Assembly: GCF_023913775.1 (NCBI RefSeq)
Contig: NZ_JAMXAX010000015.1
Span: 1 to 64,000 of the forward strand
Direction: 5' to 3'
DNA length: 64,000 nt
From: Acidovorax facilis
GTDB taxonomy: Bacteria > Pseudomonadota > Gammaproteobacteria > Burkholderiales > Burkholderiaceae_C
This document shows positions 9,223 to 18,911 of the stretch, in pieces. Made by a program: the position numbers and the translations under genes. The first letter of the stretch is position 1, and each line of letters starts with the position of its first letter. A model generated the notes under the pieces. That model ran no database searches, was not told the DNA's origin, and saw only the letters and a program-made list of their open reading frames with translations.

Positions 9223-9385
9223 TGACGCTGGCATCGGGTCGTGCCTGTCTCGGTGATGAGCGGCATGGGCGTGCTGTCAATGCGCAAACGTGAGCCCTTC
9301 CCGCTCCGCCCAAAGGTTTGCGTCAGCGCAAAAAGTGCCCGCTTTGGGCGGAGGCATGCCGCAGTGTTTACCCTAGCATTGCTCC

Positions 9386-9437
9386 TTATTTTGTAGCATT
9401 CAGCGCTTTATAGAAAAGCGCTACAGGCGTCTTTTTG
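9386..9437. repeat. Short palindromic dispersed repeat, degenerate copy 2
   Basis: The core GTAGCATTCAGCGCTTTATAG followed by AAAGCGCTACAGGCGTCTTTTTG keeps the AGCGCTTTAT...AAGCGCTA layout of the family but has lost part of the left arm. It is intergenic. Confidence 0.55.
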
Positions 9438-9530
9438 TTAAAGACCATGCCCCCTGTGTGCTACGTAATATCCGCAATGTTCCCGCAAACCCCCCTCGCT
9501 ATCATGGCCCGTCATTCACAGGAGAGACCC

Positions 9531-10517
9531 ATGAAAACAACGCTGAAACTTGCATTGATCGCTGCGGCCGCAGCCACCGCTTTTGGCGCCAGCGCCCAAG
9601 ACTATCCCGCCAAGGACAAGACCGTCACCATCGTGGTTCCCTTTGCTGCGGGCGGCCCTACCGACCGCGTGGCGCGCGACCTGGCCGAAGCACTGCGCAA
9701 GCCCCTGGGTGCTACTGTGGTGGTGGACAACACGGCCGGCGCCGGCAGCTCCATCGGTGCAGCCCGCGTAGCCCGCGCTGCACCGGACGGCTACACGCTG
9801 CTGCTCAACCACATTGGCATGTCCACCATGCCCGCGCTGTACCGCAAGCTGTCGTTCAGCGTGCCCAACGACTTTGAATACCTGGGCATGGTCAACGATG
9901 TGCCCATGACGCTGATCGCTCGGCCCACCATGCCCGCGAACAACTTCAAGGAGCTCACCGCCTGGATCCAGCAGAACAAGGGCAAGATCAACCTGGGCAA
10001 TGCCGGCCTGGGCGCTGCGTCGCACCTGTGTGGCCTGATGTTCCAGAGCGCCATGCAGGTGGACATGACCCCCGTGCCGTACAAGGGCACGGCCCCCGCC
10101 ATCACCGACCTGATTGGCGGCCAGATCGACCTGCTGTGCGACCAGACCACCAACACCACGCCACAGATCGAAGGCAAGAAGGTCAAGGCCTACGCCGTGA
10201 CCACGCCCAAGCGCCTGACCACCCCGGCTCTGAAGGACCTGCCCACCCTGGCGGAGTCGGGCCTGAAGGACTTCAACGTCAGCATCTGGCACGGCCTGTA
10301 CGCGCCCAAGGGCACGCCAGCTCCCGTCGTGACCAAGATCAACGAAGCCCTCAAGCTTGCACTGAAGGACCCCGAGTTCATCAAGAAACAAGAAGGCCTG
10401 GGCGCGGTGGTCGTCACCGACAAGCGCATGGAACCCGCCGAGCACAAGAAGTTTGTACAGGCCGAAATCGACAAGTGGGGCGCTGTGATCAAGGCTGCAG
10501 GCACCTACGCAGACTGA
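9531..10517 (+). CDS. Bug/TctC-family periplasmic solute-binding protein
   Basis: 328 aa with a Sec signal peptide (MKTTLKLALIAAAAATAFGA, cleavage expected after ASA). The mature protein carries the family motifs TIVVPFAAGGPTDRVARDLA, VVVDNTAGAGSSIGA and APDGYTLL. Bug proteins bind carboxylates in the periplasm, usually for tripartite tricarboxylate transporters, but most in beta-proteobacteria are orphans without TctAB, as here. AGGAGA precedes the ATG at 9531. A strong terminator follows at 10547. The ligand cannot be inferred. Confidence 0.9.
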   Translation: MKTTLKLALIAAAAATAFGASAQDYPAKDKTVTIVVPFAAGGPTDRVARDLAEALRKPLGATVVVDNTAGAGSSIGAARVARAAPDGYTLLLNHIGMSTMPALYRKLSFSVPNDFEYLGMVNDVPMTLIARPTMPANNFKELTAWIQQNKGKINLGNAGLGAASHLCGLMFQSAMQVDMTPVPYKGTAPAITDLIGGQIDLLCDQTTNTTPQIEGKKVKAYAVTTPKRLTTPALKDLPTLAESGLKDFNVSIWHGLYAPKGTPAPVVTKINEALKLALKDPEFIKKQEGLGAVVVTDKRMEPAEHKKFVQAEIDKWGAVIKAAGTYAD

Positions 10518-10546
10518 TCAGTTTATCCCTTCCAGCCATTGATGGA

Positions 10547-10582
10547 AAAGCCGCCTCGGCCTTGGCCGAGGCGGCTTTTTTG
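10547..10582 (+). terminator. Rho-independent terminator after the first Bug gene
   Basis: The stem AAGCCGCCTCGGCC / GGCCGAGGCGGCTT with a two-base TT loop is followed by a T run (TTTTTT). It lies 30 bases after the stop at 10517 and separates the two Bug genes into different transcripts. Confidence 0.9.
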
Positions 10583-10698
10583 TGCCTGCCATCGAACTCG
10601 GCACCACCACCTTGGGGTAATCCATCTGCACGGATCGCGCCGCGCCGCGTAAAAAGCTTTGCATGCATACGAAACACCTGCGAAAGGACGCCCCCGCC

Positions 10699-11727
10699 AT
10701 GACAACACGCCCCCATCCACGCCGCCGCACCGTTGCGGCACTGGCCTGCGTCGCCCTGGGTTGCGCTGCCCTGCTGCCTCTTGCGCACGGCCAACAACAA
10801 GCCAGCACCTGGCCCACCAAGCCCGTGCGCATCGTGGTGCCCTTTGCCCCCGGTGGCACCACCGACATCCTGGCGCGCGCCATGGCACCCGAACTCTCGC
10901 GCGCGTTTGGTCAGCAGTTCATTGTGGACAACCGCGCCGGTGCTGGCGGGAATGTGGGCGCCGACATCGTCGCCAAGTCACCGGGGGACGGCTACACGCT
11001 GCTGATGGGCACCGTGGGCACGCACGGCATCAACCGCGCGCTATACGCCAAGCTGCCCTACGACCCCATCAAGGACTTTGTCCCCGTCACGCTGGTGGCT
11101 GCGGTGCCCAATGTGATGGTGATGAATGCCGACAAGGCCAAGGCCCAGGGCATCGCCAACGTGCAGGATTTCATCCGCGTCGCCAAGGCCAGCCCCGGCA
11201 AGATGAACATGGCCTCCAGCGGCAACGGCACATCGATCCATCTGGCAGGCGAGCTGTTCAAGAGCATGACTGGCACCTTCATGCTGCACTTGCCCTATCG
11301 GGGTTCCGGCCCCGCGCTCATGGACATGGTGGCGGGCAACGCCGACGTGATGTTTGACAACCTGCCTTCGTCGATGGCGCAGATCAAAGCGGGCAAGCTC
11401 ACGGCCCTGGCCGTGACCAGTTCAGAGCGCTCCAGCGCCCTGCCCGACGTTCCCACAGTGGAGCAGGCCGGAGGCCCGACCCTCAAGGGCTACGAGGCCA
11501 GCTCCTGGTTCGGCCTGCTTGCCCCGGCGGGCACGCCCCAGGACATCGTGAACCGCATCCAGCAGGAAGTGGCCAAGTCACTGGCCACCCCGGCGATGAA
11601 AGAACGGCTGGTGGCGCAAGGCGCTATTCCGGGTGGCAATACACCCGCCGAGTTTGCCAAACACATCGACAACGAACACAAGAAGTGGGCTCAGGTGGTG
11701 AAGGCGTCGGGGGCGAAGGTGGACTGA
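10699..11727 (+). CDS. Bug/TctC-family periplasmic solute-binding protein, second gene
   Basis: 342 aa. The ATG at 10699 ([15 protein letters not shown]) is chosen because GAAAGGA precedes it; an in-frame ATG at 10663 would add 12 residues. The signal peptide has a twin-arginine-like RRRT n-region and hydrophobic core, with cleavage expected near AHGQQ. The family motifs [39 protein letters not shown] and GDGYTLLMG are all present. It is transcribed separately from the first Bug gene owing to the terminator at 10547. No cognate permease is nearby, so the ligand is unknown. Confidence 0.88.
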   Translation: MTTRPHPRRRTVAALACVALGCAALLPLAHGQQQASTWPTKPVRIVVPFAPGGTTDILARAMAPELSRAFGQQFIVDNRAGAGGNVGADIVAKSPGDGYTLLMGTVGTHGINRALYAKLPYDPIKDFVPVTLVAAVPNVMVMNADKAKAQGIANVQDFIRVAKASPGKMNMASSGNGTSIHLAGELFKSMTGTFMLHLPYRGSGPALMDMVAGNADVMFDNLPSSMAQIKAGKLTALAVTSSERSSALPDVPTVEQAGGPTLKGYEASSWFGLLAPAGTPQDIVNRIQQEVAKSLATPAMKERLVAQGAIPGGNTPAEFAKHIDNEHKKWAQVVKASGAKVD

Positions 11728-11755
11728 CCTCTTGCCGTGGTGACGGGCCTGCGGG

Positions 11756-12145
11756 TCAGCCCGTGATGGCTGCCTGCGCGGGCTGCAGGCGCTTTTCACC
11801 CGTGGCAAACGAGGCGCGCTCGATGCGCCCGTTCAAGACTTCATACACGCACAGCATCTCCAGCGTCCCCAGGCCCTCGGGAAAATTGCGCGTGATCAAT
11901 TCGCAGTCCACCACCACATTCGCCACCACCGTGCGCGACAGCAGCCGTGCATGCAGGTCGGGCTCGGCAAAGCGCGCCAGAAAGCGCGGGCGCATCTCGG
12001 CATGCCCTTGCGCAAGCCGTTCTCCGTGGAGGACAAACTGCTGCGCGTCTTCGGCGTAGGTCGCGAGCAGGGCGTCGATGTTCTTGGCGTTGTAGGCGTC
12101 CAGCTGCGCCTGGACGACGGCCAGCGGAGAAAGGTCGCGGGTCAT
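11756..12145 (-). CDS. SnoaL-like / NTF2-fold small protein
   Basis: 129 aa. The start MTRDLSPLAVVQAQLDAYNAK followed by DALLATYAEDAQQF is characteristic of SnoaL-like (nuclear transport factor 2 fold) proteins, a cone-shaped fold used by isomerases, cyclases and many proteins of unknown role. No catalytic residue set was recognised. It is convergent with the Bug gene (28 bases between stops) and upstream of the DUF1840 gene in the same direction, but separated from it by 99 bases. Confidence 0.65.
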   Translation of the reverse strand: MTRDLSPLAVVQAQLDAYNAKNIDALLATYAEDAQQFVLHGERLAQGHAEMRPRFLARFAEPDLHARLLSRTVVANVVVDCELITRNFPEGLGTLEMLCVYEVLNGRIERASFATGEKRLQPAQAAITG

Positions 12146-12244
12146 TGGAGGGTTGCACGAGAAAGAAGAAACCTGCAGGGGGCTGCCGTGAAGATGCGCC
12201 GCGAACGAAGCTGCCCGCCGCCCACTGGCTCAAAAGACGAGGCG

Positions 12245-12568
12245 CTACACGCCCCAGACCACGTCCACATCCGCCGCCGCACTGCGCTTGAGCATGTCGA
12301 TCAGCGGTGCCACCCGCTGCCGCAGGCGCACGGCCTCAGCGCGGTCTTCCGCACTGGCCTCGTCCTCTCCAACCGCGTCTGCGGACGCCTGCTGAGCCTC
12401 TTCGGACGCCACGGCGGACTCCAGCGCAGCGATGGCGGCAGGGATCTGGGCGGCCGTCACGATGCCGCTGGCACCGGGTGTCTTGCCCATGATGGTCACC
12501 ACCTGGCGGCCCTGCGGCTCCAGCATGATCAGATCGGCTGCGGCGCGGGATTTGAATTTGTAGAGCAT
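12245..12568 (-). CDS. DUF1840 domain protein
   Basis: 107 aa. The start MLYKFKSRAAADLIMLEPQG, then VTIMGKTPGASGIVTAAQIPAAIAALESA and a C-terminal RRQRVAPLIDMLKRSAAADVDVVWGV-type ending match DUF1840, a small cytoplasmic family of unknown function found mostly in beta-proteobacteria. A low-complexity acidic linker (residues 53-77) separates the two conserved ends. It follows the methyltransferase gene by 29 bases on the same strand and is probably co-transcribed with it. Confidence 0.75.
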   Translation of the reverse strand: MLYKFKSRAAADLIMLEPQGRQVVTIMGKTPGASGIVTAAQIPAAIAALESAVASEEAQQASADAVGEDEASAEDRAEAVRLRQRVAPLIDMLKRSAAADVDVVWGV

Positions 12569-12597
12569 GGAGAAGCGTTTTCGTGGAAGAAGCAGAC

Positions 12598-13866
12598 TCA
12601 GCTGCGGTAGATGTAATCGCGAATGAACGGATAGCCTGATTGTGCGCCGGGCATGGCCCCGGTGGCCACATCGCCGTCCGGCTTGATGGCCAGCATCTGG
12701 TGCAGTGCCATCCAGCCGCGCTCAAACCCCAGGGCACTGCCCGCAAGATACAGGCGGTATGCACGCAAGACCTTATCACCCTGCTGCGCCCCACCCTGTG
12801 CGGCCAGCACCTCACGGGCCGCAGGCAATTGGGCTTCGAGCCCGTCGGACCACGCCCACAGCGTACGCGCGTAGTGTGGGCGCAGGTTCTCGGTGTCCAC
12901 CATCTCCAGGCCTGCGCGGGCCATGTCGTGCAGCACCGTGCTCACATGCAACAGCTCGCCGCCCGGGAAGATGTACTGCTCGATAAAGTCACCCATGCCC
13001 GCGCCCAGTTGCGCGTTGTCTGCGCCCCCCGCTGTGATGCCGTGGTTCAGCACCAGCCCTCCGGGCCGCAGCAGGCCCGCCACCGTCTCAAAGTAGCGCT
13101 GCATCTGCGCGCGGCCCACATGCTCGAACATGCCCACCGAGGCGATCTTGTCGAAGGGCTGCGCCACCTGCAGCTCGCGGTAATCCACCAGTTGCATGCG
13201 CACGCGCCCCTGCAGCCCACGCTCTTCAATGCGCCGCTGTACATGGGCGTGCTGGTTGCGCGACAGCGTGATGCCTGTGGCATCCACGCCGTAGTGCTCG
13301 GCCGCCCACAGCAGCAGGCCACCCCAGCCCGCGCCAATGTCCAGAAACCGGTCCCCCGGTTGCAGCTGCAGCTTGCGGCAAATGTGGTCGAGCTTGGCCT
13401 CCTGCGCCTGGGCCAGCGTCAGGTCTGGGGACCGGTAGTACGCACACGAATACACGCGGCGCGGGTCCAGCCACAGCGCGTAGAAGTCGTCCGACAGGTC
13501 GTAATGGAACTGCACATGGCGCGCGTCATGCGCCAGCGTGTGCACCGCCATCGACCGCGCGCGTGCCAGCACCCGCTGCCACCAGCCGTGGTGCTGGTCG
13601 CGGGCCGGGTCGCGGGTCAACAGGCCCGCAGCGGCGGCCATCAGGTCGCGCATGCCGCCTTCCAGCGCCACGCGCCCCTCGACGATGGCAGCCCCCACAT
13701 TGCCGATCTCGCCCGTGGCCAGCGCCACCAGCGCCATGCGGTCACGAAAGCGCAGCGTTACAGCAGGCTCGGGCGCGCCCAGTTGCTGGCCCGCAGGCAA
13801 CTGGACGGCCATCGGCACCGGCAAGGCCGCGAGCCGCCCCTCCAAGGTGTGCAGCAAGTGCTTCAT
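12598..13866 (-). CDS. Cyclopropane-fatty-acyl-phospholipid synthase family methyltransferase
   Basis: 422 aa from the ATG at 13866 (MKHLLHTLEG); in-frame ATGs at 13875 and 13905 are possible. The N-terminal lipid-binding region is followed by HYDLSDDFYALWLD at 121-134 and the S-adenosylmethionine-binding loop LDIGAGWGG at 175-183. GMFEHVG and the C-terminal RAYRLYLAGSALGFERGWM segment fit CFA synthase-type enzymes, which methylenate unsaturated acyl chains of membrane phospholipids. Length is slightly above the 382 aa of E. coli Cfa. Its upstream region is shared with the divergent aromatic operon at 13980. Confidence 0.85.
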   Translation of the reverse strand: MKHLLHTLEGRLAALPVPMAVQLPAGQQLGAPEPAVTLRFRDRMALVALATGEIGNVGAAIVEGRVALEGGMRDLMAAAAGLLTRDPARDQHHGWWQRVLARARSMAVHTLAHDARHVQFHYDLSDDFYALWLDPRRVYSCAYYRSPDLTLAQAQEAKLDHICRKLQLQPGDRFLDIGAGWGGLLLWAAEHYGVDATGITLSRNQHAHVQRRIEERGLQGRVRMQLVDYRELQVAQPFDKIASVGMFEHVGRAQMQRYFETVAGLLRPGGLVLNHGITAGGADNAQLGAGMGDFIEQYIFPGGELLHVSTVLHDMARAGLEMVDTENLRPHYARTLWAWSDGLEAQLPAAREVLAAQGGAQQGDKVLRAYRLYLAGSALGFERGWMALHQMLAIKPDGDVATGAMPGAQSGYPFIRDYIYRS

Positions 13867-13943
13867 GCGGCGCATCTTGAGAAATTTGCTGCACTGCGTC
13901 AACACCCCGCGATGGCATCAGGGGTTTCGCCGGGAAGGCCCCA

Positions 13944-13971
13944 TTGACAGCATTTTGTTTAAGCCTAAACT
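13944..13971 (+). promoter_or_regulatory. Sigma-70-type promoter placed to give a leaderless transcript
   Basis: TTGACA at 13944-13949 and TAAACT at 13966-13971 are separated by 16 bases. Transcription would then start at about 13978-13980, at or next to the ATG at 13980, leaving no room for a ribosome-binding site. Confidence 0.6.
13957..13970. promoter_or_regulatory. GTTTA-N4-TAAAC operator candidate
   Basis: Perfect 5-base inverted repeat with a 4-base spacer lying between the -35 and -10 boxes and overlapping the -10. The operon encodes its own MarR regulator at 16343, which is the obvious candidate to bind here; a CoA thioester would be a plausible inducer. Confidence 0.5.
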
Positions 13972-13979
13972 ATTTTGGC

Positions 13980-16340
13980 ATGAACATCCTTTGCATTGGC
14001 GGTGGGCCCGCCGGTCTCTACTTCGCCCTGCTCATGAAGCAGCAAAACCCCACGCACCGCGTCACGGTGGTCGAACGCAACCGGCCGTTCGACACCTTCG
14101 GATGGGGGGTGGTGCTGTCGGACCAGACGCTGGCCAACCTGCAGGCGGCCGACGCGCCCACGGCCGCGCTCATCGGCGATGCGTTCAACCACTGGGACGA
14201 CATCGAGGTGTTTTTCAAGGGCCGCAGCGTGCGCTCCACGGGCCACGGCTTCTGTGGCATCGGCCGCAAGCGGCTGCTCAACATCCTGCAGGACCGGTGC
14301 CTGGCGGTGGGCGTGGAGTTGGTGTTCGAGACCGATGTGGCCGACGACCAGGCGCTGGCCGCCGAGTACAACGCCGACCTGGTGATCGCCAGCGACGGCC
14401 TCAACAGCCGCATCCGCACGCGCTACGCCACCACCTACCAGCCCGACATCGACCTGCGCGAATGCCGTTTCGTCTGGCTGGGCACTCACAAAAAACTCGA
14501 CGCTTTTACGTTTGCTTTCGAGCAAACGGAGCATGGCTGGTTCCAGGCGCATGCCTACCAGTTCGATGCCGATACCTCCACCTTCATCATCGAGACACCC
14601 GAAGCGGTGTGGAAGGCGCACGGTCTCGACCAGATGGAGCAGCCCGAGGCCATTGCATTCTGCGAAAAGCTGTTTGCCAAATACCTGGACGGCAACGCGC
14701 TCATCAGCAACGCCACGCACCTGCGCGGCTCGGCCAACTGGATCCGCTTCCCGCGCGTGATCTGCAACACCTGGGTGCACCGCGAGACCATCGGCGGGAA
14801 GCAGGTGCCCATCGTGCTGATGGGTGACGCGGCGCACACCGCACATTTCTCGATTGGCAGCGGCACCAAGCTCGCGCTCGAAGACGCCATTGACCTGGCC
14901 AACGAATTCGCTACGGGCTTGCCGATTGACGAGGTGCTGCAGCACTATGAAGCGCGCCGCAGCGTGGAGGTGCTGAAGATCCAGAACGCCGCGCGCAACA
15001 GCACCGAGTGGTTTGAGAACGTGGCGCGCTACGCCGGCATGCCCGTGGAGCAGTTCACGTACTCACTGCTCACGCGCAGCCAGCGCATCAGCCACGAGAA
15101 CCTGCGGCTGCGCGATGCCGCGTGGCTGGAGGGCTATGAGGCCTGGCTCGCGGGTGGCAAGGCCGCGATTCCGCCCATGCTCACGCCCTTCACGCTCAAA
15201 GGCCTCACACTCAAGAACCGCATCGTCGTCTCGCCCATGGCCACCTACAGCGCGGTCGAGGGCGTGCCGCAGGACTTCCACTTGGTGCACCTGGGCGCTA
15301 GGGCCCTGGGCGGCGCCGCGCTGGTGATGGTGGAGATGACCAGCCCCACGCCCGAGGGCCGCATCACCCCCGCCTGCCCCGGCCTGTGGAACGACGCACA
15401 GCAAGCCGCCTTTGCGCGCATCGTGAACTTTGTGCACGGCAGCAGCACAGCCAAGATCGGCCTGCAGCTGGGCCACAGCGGCCCCAAGGGCTCGACCCGC
15501 GTCGGCTGGGAAGGCACGGATGAACCGCTGGACGCGGGCAACTGGCCCCTGCTGGCCGCGAGCCCCCTCGCCTACGGCGCGCAGAACCAGACGCCTGCCG
15601 CCATGACCCGCGCCGACATGGACCGCGTGACCGCCGCGTTTGTGGACAGCGCCCGCCGCGCCGTGGCCTGCGGCTTTGACTGGCTGGAGCTGCACTGCGC
15701 ACACGGCTACCTGCTCGCCAGCTTCCTGAGCCCCGCCACCAACCAGCGTACCGATGCATACGGCGGCAGCCTGGAGAACCGCTGCCGCTACCCGCTGGAG
15801 GTGCTGACCGCGCTGCGCGCCGTGTGGCCGGCCGACAAGCCGCTCTCCGTGCGTATCTCGGCCCACGACTGGCTCCCCGACGGAAATACTGCCGACGACG
15901 CCATCGCCATTGCGCGCTTGTTCAAGGCGGCAGGCGCAGACCTGATCGACGTGTCCTCCGGCCAGACCACACGCGACTCGCGTCCGGTGTATGGCCGCAT
16001 GTACCAGACGCCGTTTGCCGACCGCATCCGCAACGAGGTGGGAATTGCCACCATGGCCGTGGGCGCGATCACCGAGGCCGACCACGCCAACAGCATCATC
16101 GCCGCCGGCCGTGCTGACCTGTGCGCCATCGCCCGCCCCCACCTGGCCGACCCGGCCTGGACGCTGCATGCCGCTGCGCAACTGAGCCCCGTGGCCGCAG
16201 CGCACACCGACTGGCCGGTGCAGTATCACAGCGGCCGCGACCAGATGCTGCGCGAAATTTCCAAGCAAAAACAGCTCCTTGCGCAGGTCAATCAAGCGCA
16301 AGCAGCTACTAAAAACAGAGCATCCGAGGAAGAAGGCTAG
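13980..16340 (+). CDS. abmA: Bifunctional anthraniloyl-CoA (or salicylyl-CoA) monooxygenase/reductase
   Basis: 786 aa fusion of two flavoenzymes. Residues 1-390 form an FAD aromatic hydroxylase: dinucleotide-binding GGGPAG at 7-12 directly after the start MNILCI, and the [14 protein letters not shown] motif near 282. From about residue 396 ([19 protein letters not shown]) an old-yellow-enzyme-like NADH:flavin oxidoreductase follows, with LHCAHGYL and the [14 protein letters not shown] segment near 570-590. This is the layout of 2-aminobenzoyl-CoA monooxygenase/reductase, which hydroxylates and dearomatises the CoA-bound ring; databases also use the name salicylyl-CoA 5-hydroxylase/oxidoreductase. 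The adjacent ligase, beta-oxidation enzymes and RidA favour anthranilate. The C-terminal tail is encoded by a dispersed repeat. Confidence 0.85.
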   Translation: MNILCIGGGPAGLYFALLMKQQNPTHRVTVVERNRPFDTFGWGVVLSDQTLANLQAADAPTAALIGDAFNHWDDIEVFFKGRSVRSTGHGFCGIGRKRLLNILQDRCLAVGVELVFETDVADDQALAAEYNADLVIASDGLNSRIRTRYATTYQPDIDLRECRFVWLGTHKKLDAFTFAFEQTEHGWFQAHAYQFDADTSTFIIETPEAVWKAHGLDQMEQPEAIAFCEKLFAKYLDGNALISNATHLRGSANWIRFPRVICNTWVHRETIGGKQVPIVLMGDAAHTAHFSIGSGTKLALEDAIDLANEFATGLPIDEVLQHYEARRSVEVLKIQNAARNSTEWFENVARYAGMPVEQFTYSLLTRSQRISHENLRLRDAAWLEGYEAWLAGGKAAIPPMLTPFTLKGLTLKNRIVVSPMATYSAVEGVPQDFHLVHLGARALGGAALVMVEMTSPTPEGRITPACPGLWNDAQQAAFARIVNFVHGSSTAKIGLQLGHSGPKGSTRVGWEGTDEPLDAGNWPLLAASPLAYGAQNQTPAAMTRADMDRVTAAFVDSARRAVACGFDWLELHCAHGYLLASFLSPATNQRTDAYGGSLENRCRYPLEVLTALRAVWPADKPLSVRISAHDWLPDGNTADDAIAIARLFKAAGADLIDVSSGQTTRDSRPVYGRMYQTPFADRIRNEVGIATMAVGAITEADHANSIIAAGRADLCAIARPHLADPAWTLHAAAQLSPVAAAHTDWPVQYHSGRDQMLREISKQKQLLAQVNQAQAATKNRASEEEG
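16266..16317. repeat. Palindromic dispersed repeat forming the 3' end of a coding sequence, copy 3
   Basis: AAACAGCTCCTTGCGCAGG and CAAGCGCAAGCAGCTACT are the two arms. The copy lies in frame within the last 25 codons of the monooxygenase/reductase gene and encodes its [19 protein letters not shown] tail, which is not part of either catalytic domain. Confidence 0.65.
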
Positions 16341-16342
16341 CC

Positions 16343-16834
16343 ATGGACCTCGAAGCCCGCCTGCACGGCGCCGCTCCCAGTGAACACCCCGAGGCCCTGC
16401 GCCTGTGGCTGCGCCTGCTCACTTGCACGCAGCTCATCGAAAAACAGGTGCGCAGCCACCTGCGCGCGCAGTTCGACACCACCTTGCCACGCTTTGACCT
16501 GATGGCGCAGCTGGAGCGGGCGCCGGACGGCATGAAGATGAAGGAACTCTCGCGCCGCATGATGGTGACGAGCGGCAACATCACCGGCATCACCGACCAG
16601 CTCGTAGTCGAAGGCCTGGTGGAGCGCCTGGACGTGGAAGGCGACCGCCGCGCGTACCTGGTGCGCCTCACGCCGCAGGGCCGCGAGCAGTTCAACACCA
16701 TGGCGCGCCAGCACGAGCAATGGATCGTCGAAGCCTTCGCCTCGCTGGGCGAGCGCGACATCGCCACCTTGTACCGCCTGCTGGGCAAGGTGAAGGAACA
16801 CACACAAAACAATTCTTTGGAGACAGCCGAATGA
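16343..16834 (+). CDS. MarR-family transcriptional regulator of the aromatic operon
   Basis: 163 aa winged-helix regulator. The recognition region [20 protein letters not shown] and wing [26 protein letters not shown] (residues about 68-115) are typical MarR. It starts two bases after the preceding stop, is preceded by GAGGAAGAAGG, and overlaps the hydratase gene by ATGA. Location inside the operon suggests autoregulation, most likely repression at the 13957-13970 palindrome relieved by an aryl-CoA intermediate; this is inference. Confidence 0.88.
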   Translation: MDLEARLHGAAPSEHPEALRLWLRLLTCTQLIEKQVRSHLRAQFDTTLPRFDLMAQLERAPDGMKMKELSRRMMVTSGNITGITDQLVVEGLVERLDVEGDRRAYLVRLTPQGREQFNTMARQHEQWIVEAFASLGERDIATLYRLLGKVKEHTQNNSLETAE

Positions 16835-17685
16835 AGCATTACATCGGGGCGAGCAACCCCATGCGCGAGCAGTTCAACCCGCAGGCCAGCTATGTGGCCG
16901 AGCACTTTGCCTGGAGCTTTACCGATGGTGTGGGCACTGTCACGCTCAACCGGCCCGACCGCAAGAACCCGCTCACCTTCCAGAGCTATGCGGAGCTGCG
17001 CGACTTCTTCTACGCGCTGCGCTTCGCCACCGATGTGAAAGCCATCGTGGTCACGGGTGCGGGCGGCAACTTCTGCTCGGGCGGCGACGTGCACGAGATC
17101 ATCGGCCCGCTGACCACCATGACCATGCCCGAACTGCTGGAGTTCACGCGCATGACAGGCGACCTGGTGAAAGCCATGCGCGCCTGCCCGCAGCCCGTGC
17201 TGGGCGCCATCGACGGCATCTGTGCCGGTGCGGGCGCCATGATGGCGCTGGCCTGCGACATGCGCTACGGCACCGAGGCCACCAAGACCGCGTTCTTGTT
17301 CACCCGCGTGGGCCTGGCCGGCGCCGACATGGGCGCCTGCGCGCTGCTGCCGCGCATGATCGGCCAGGGCCGCGCCAGCGAACTGCTGTTCACCGGCCGC
17401 GCGATGACGGCGCACGAAGGCCTGGCCTGGGGCTTCTTCAACGATTTGTATGAGAGCGCTGACCTGCTGGCCAACGTCCAGGCCACGGCGCGCGCGCTGG
17501 CCGATGGTCCCACCTTCGCCCACGGCATGACCAAGACCATGCTGAGCCAGGAGTGGAGCATGACCATCGAGCAGGCCATCGAAGCCGAAGCGCAGGCCCA
17601 GGCCATCTGCATGCAGACCGAAGACTTCCGCCGCGCCTACGAAGCGTTCGCCGCCAAGCAGAAGCCCGTTTTCCAAGGGGACTAA
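16831..17685 (+). CDS. Enoyl-CoA hydratase/isomerase family protein
   Basis: 284 aa crotonase-fold enzyme with [14 protein letters not shown] near residue 36, the oxyanion-hole segments [17 protein letters not shown] near 75-90 and [16 protein letters not shown] near 130-145. In a CoA-dependent aromatic pathway it would hydrate or cleave the ring-derived enoyl-CoA. The ATG overlaps the MarR stop (ATGA) and the stop is 4 bases before the acyl-CoA dehydrogenase. The 16 extra residues before the fold are common in the aromatic-pathway subgroup. Confidence 0.87.
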   Translation: MKHYIGASNPMREQFNPQASYVAEHFAWSFTDGVGTVTLNRPDRKNPLTFQSYAELRDFFYALRFATDVKAIVVTGAGGNFCSGGDVHEIIGPLTTMTMPELLEFTRMTGDLVKAMRACPQPVLGAIDGICAGAGAMMALACDMRYGTEATKTAFLFTRVGLAGADMGACALLPRMIGQGRASELLFTGRAMTAHEGLAWGFFNDLYESADLLANVQATARALADGPTFAHGMTKTMLSQEWSMTIEQAIEAEAQAQAICMQTEDFRRAYEAFAAKQKPVFQGD

Positions 17686-17689
17686 CAAC

Positions 17690-18907
17690 ATGCACGTAGC
17701 CACGCCACCCGCCCCTTGCCCACCTTCGACGGCGCACCTGGCCCTGCCGTTTTTCGACGATGCCCACCGCGCGCTGGCCGCAGGCCTGGTGCCCTGGGCG
17801 GCCGCGCAAGAAGTGGATGAAACCGACGACCGTGCTGCTTGCCGCGACTGGGTGCAGCGCCTGGGCGCGGGCGGCTGGCTGCGCTACTGCGTGCCCGCCT
17901 CGCACGGCGGCGCGCTGCCGGCACTCGACTCGCGCGCGCTGGTGCTGCTGCGTGAGACGCTGGCTTACCACTCGCCGCTGGCCGACTTTGCGTTTGCCAT
18001 GCAGGGGCTGGGCAGCGGCGCGATCACGCTGGCCGGCAGCCCCGCGCAGCAGGCGCACTATCTGCAGGGGGTGGCGCGCGGCGAGCTGATCGCTGCGTTT
18101 GCGCTCTCCGAACCTGAGGCGGGCTCGGATGTTGGCGCTATGAAAGCAATAGCTGAAAGCGCTTACCCATCAGGCGGTAACGGCCTAAAAGGCTCATATT
18201 TCTTGACCGGAACCAAAACCTGGATCAGCAATGGCGGCATTGCCGACTTCTACTGCGTGTTCGCAAAGACCGACCCGGCTGGGGGCACGCGCGGCATCAG
18301 CGCGTTCATCGTGGATGCGAACACGCCGGGGCTCGACACCTCGCGCCACATCCACGTGATGGCGCCACACCCGCTGGCCACGCTGCAGTTCGACCAATGC
18401 GCCGTGCCTGCCACGGCGCTGCTGGGCGAGGAGAACGGCGGCTTCAAGCTGGCCATGCGCACGCTGGACATTTTTCGTGCGTCGGTGGCCGCTGCCGCCC
18501 TCGGCATGGCCCGCCGCGCGCTGGCCGAGGCCGTGCACCACGCACGCCAGCGCCGCATGTTCGGCCAGACGCTCGCCGACTTCCAGCTCACGCAAGCCAA
18601 GATCGGCGAGATGGCTGCGCTGGTGGACAGCGCCGCGCTGCTCACCTACCGCGCGGCCTGGCTGCGCGATGAAGGCGAGAAGCGCGGCGGCACGCGCGTC
18701 ACGGCTGAAGCGGCCATGGCCAAGATGACCGCCACTGAAAACGCCCAGCGCGTCATCGACATGGCGCTGCAGCTGCACGGCGGGCGCGGCGTGGAAGTGG
18801 GCAGCAAGGTCGAATCGCTGTACCGCGACATCCGCTCGCTGCGCATTTACGAAGGCGCCACCGAAGTGCAGCAGCTCATCATCGGTAAGGCCGTTTTGCA
18901 GGAGTGA
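17690..18907 (+). CDS. Acyl-CoA dehydrogenase
   Basis: 405 aa flavoprotein. The FAD/substrate-binding segments [18 protein letters not shown] (near 138) and [13 protein letters not shown] (near 172), the family Arg/Gln motif [12 protein letters not shown] (near 287) and the C-terminal [21 protein letters not shown] with [10 protein letters not shown] are present. It would oxidise the ring-derived acyl-CoA. Residues about 151-170 contain an unusual insert ([16 protein letters not shown]) where relatives have a short linker; the DNA there is a copy of the dispersed palindromic repeat, so the insert looks like a tolerated in-frame insertion on a surface loop. Confidence 0.88.
   Translation: MHVATPPAPCPPSTAHLALPFFDDAHRALAAGLVPWAAAQEVDETDDRAACRDWVQRLGAGGWLRYCVPASHGGALPALDSRALVLLRETLAYHSPLADFAFAMQGLGSGAITLAGSPAQQAHYLQGVARGELIAAFALSEPEAGSDVGAMKAIAESAYPSGGNGLKGSYFLTGTKTWISNGGIADFYCVFAKTDPAGGTRGISAFIVDANTPGLDTSRHIHVMAPHPLATLQFDQCAVPATALLGEENGGFKLAMRTLDIFRASVAAAALGMARRALAEAVHHARQRRMFGQTLADFQLTQAKIGEMAALVDSAALLTYRAAWLRDEGEKRGGTRVTAEAAMAKMTATENAQRVIDMALQLHGGRGVEVGSKVESLYRDIRSLRIYEGATEVQQLIIGKAVLQE
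18141..18193. repeat. Palindromic dispersed repeat inserted in frame in a dehydrogenase gene, copy 4
   Basis: GAAAGCAATAGCTGAAAGCG / CTTACCCATCAGGCGGTAAC / GGCCTAAAAGGC resembles the AATAGCTG...CATCAAGCGC...TAAAA pattern of the family, here degenerate. It adds about 16 codons between two conserved acyl-CoA dehydrogenase motifs without breaking the frame. Confidence 0.55.
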
Positions 18908-18911
18908 TGCC

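Larger units (their letters stand above)
9068..9530. other. 463-base intergenic region with repeats
   Basis: No coding frame is supported here. The first part carries GC-rich hairpin-forming sequence and the 9199-9222 copy of the GGCCTGGCAAAGCC segment. A hairpin of GCTCCGCCCAAAGG-like and CTTTGGGCGGAG arms lies near 9303-9352, and a degenerate palindromic repeat follows at 9386-9437. The last 90 bases become AT-richer and presumably contain the promoter of the Bug-type gene at 9531. Confidence 0.5.
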
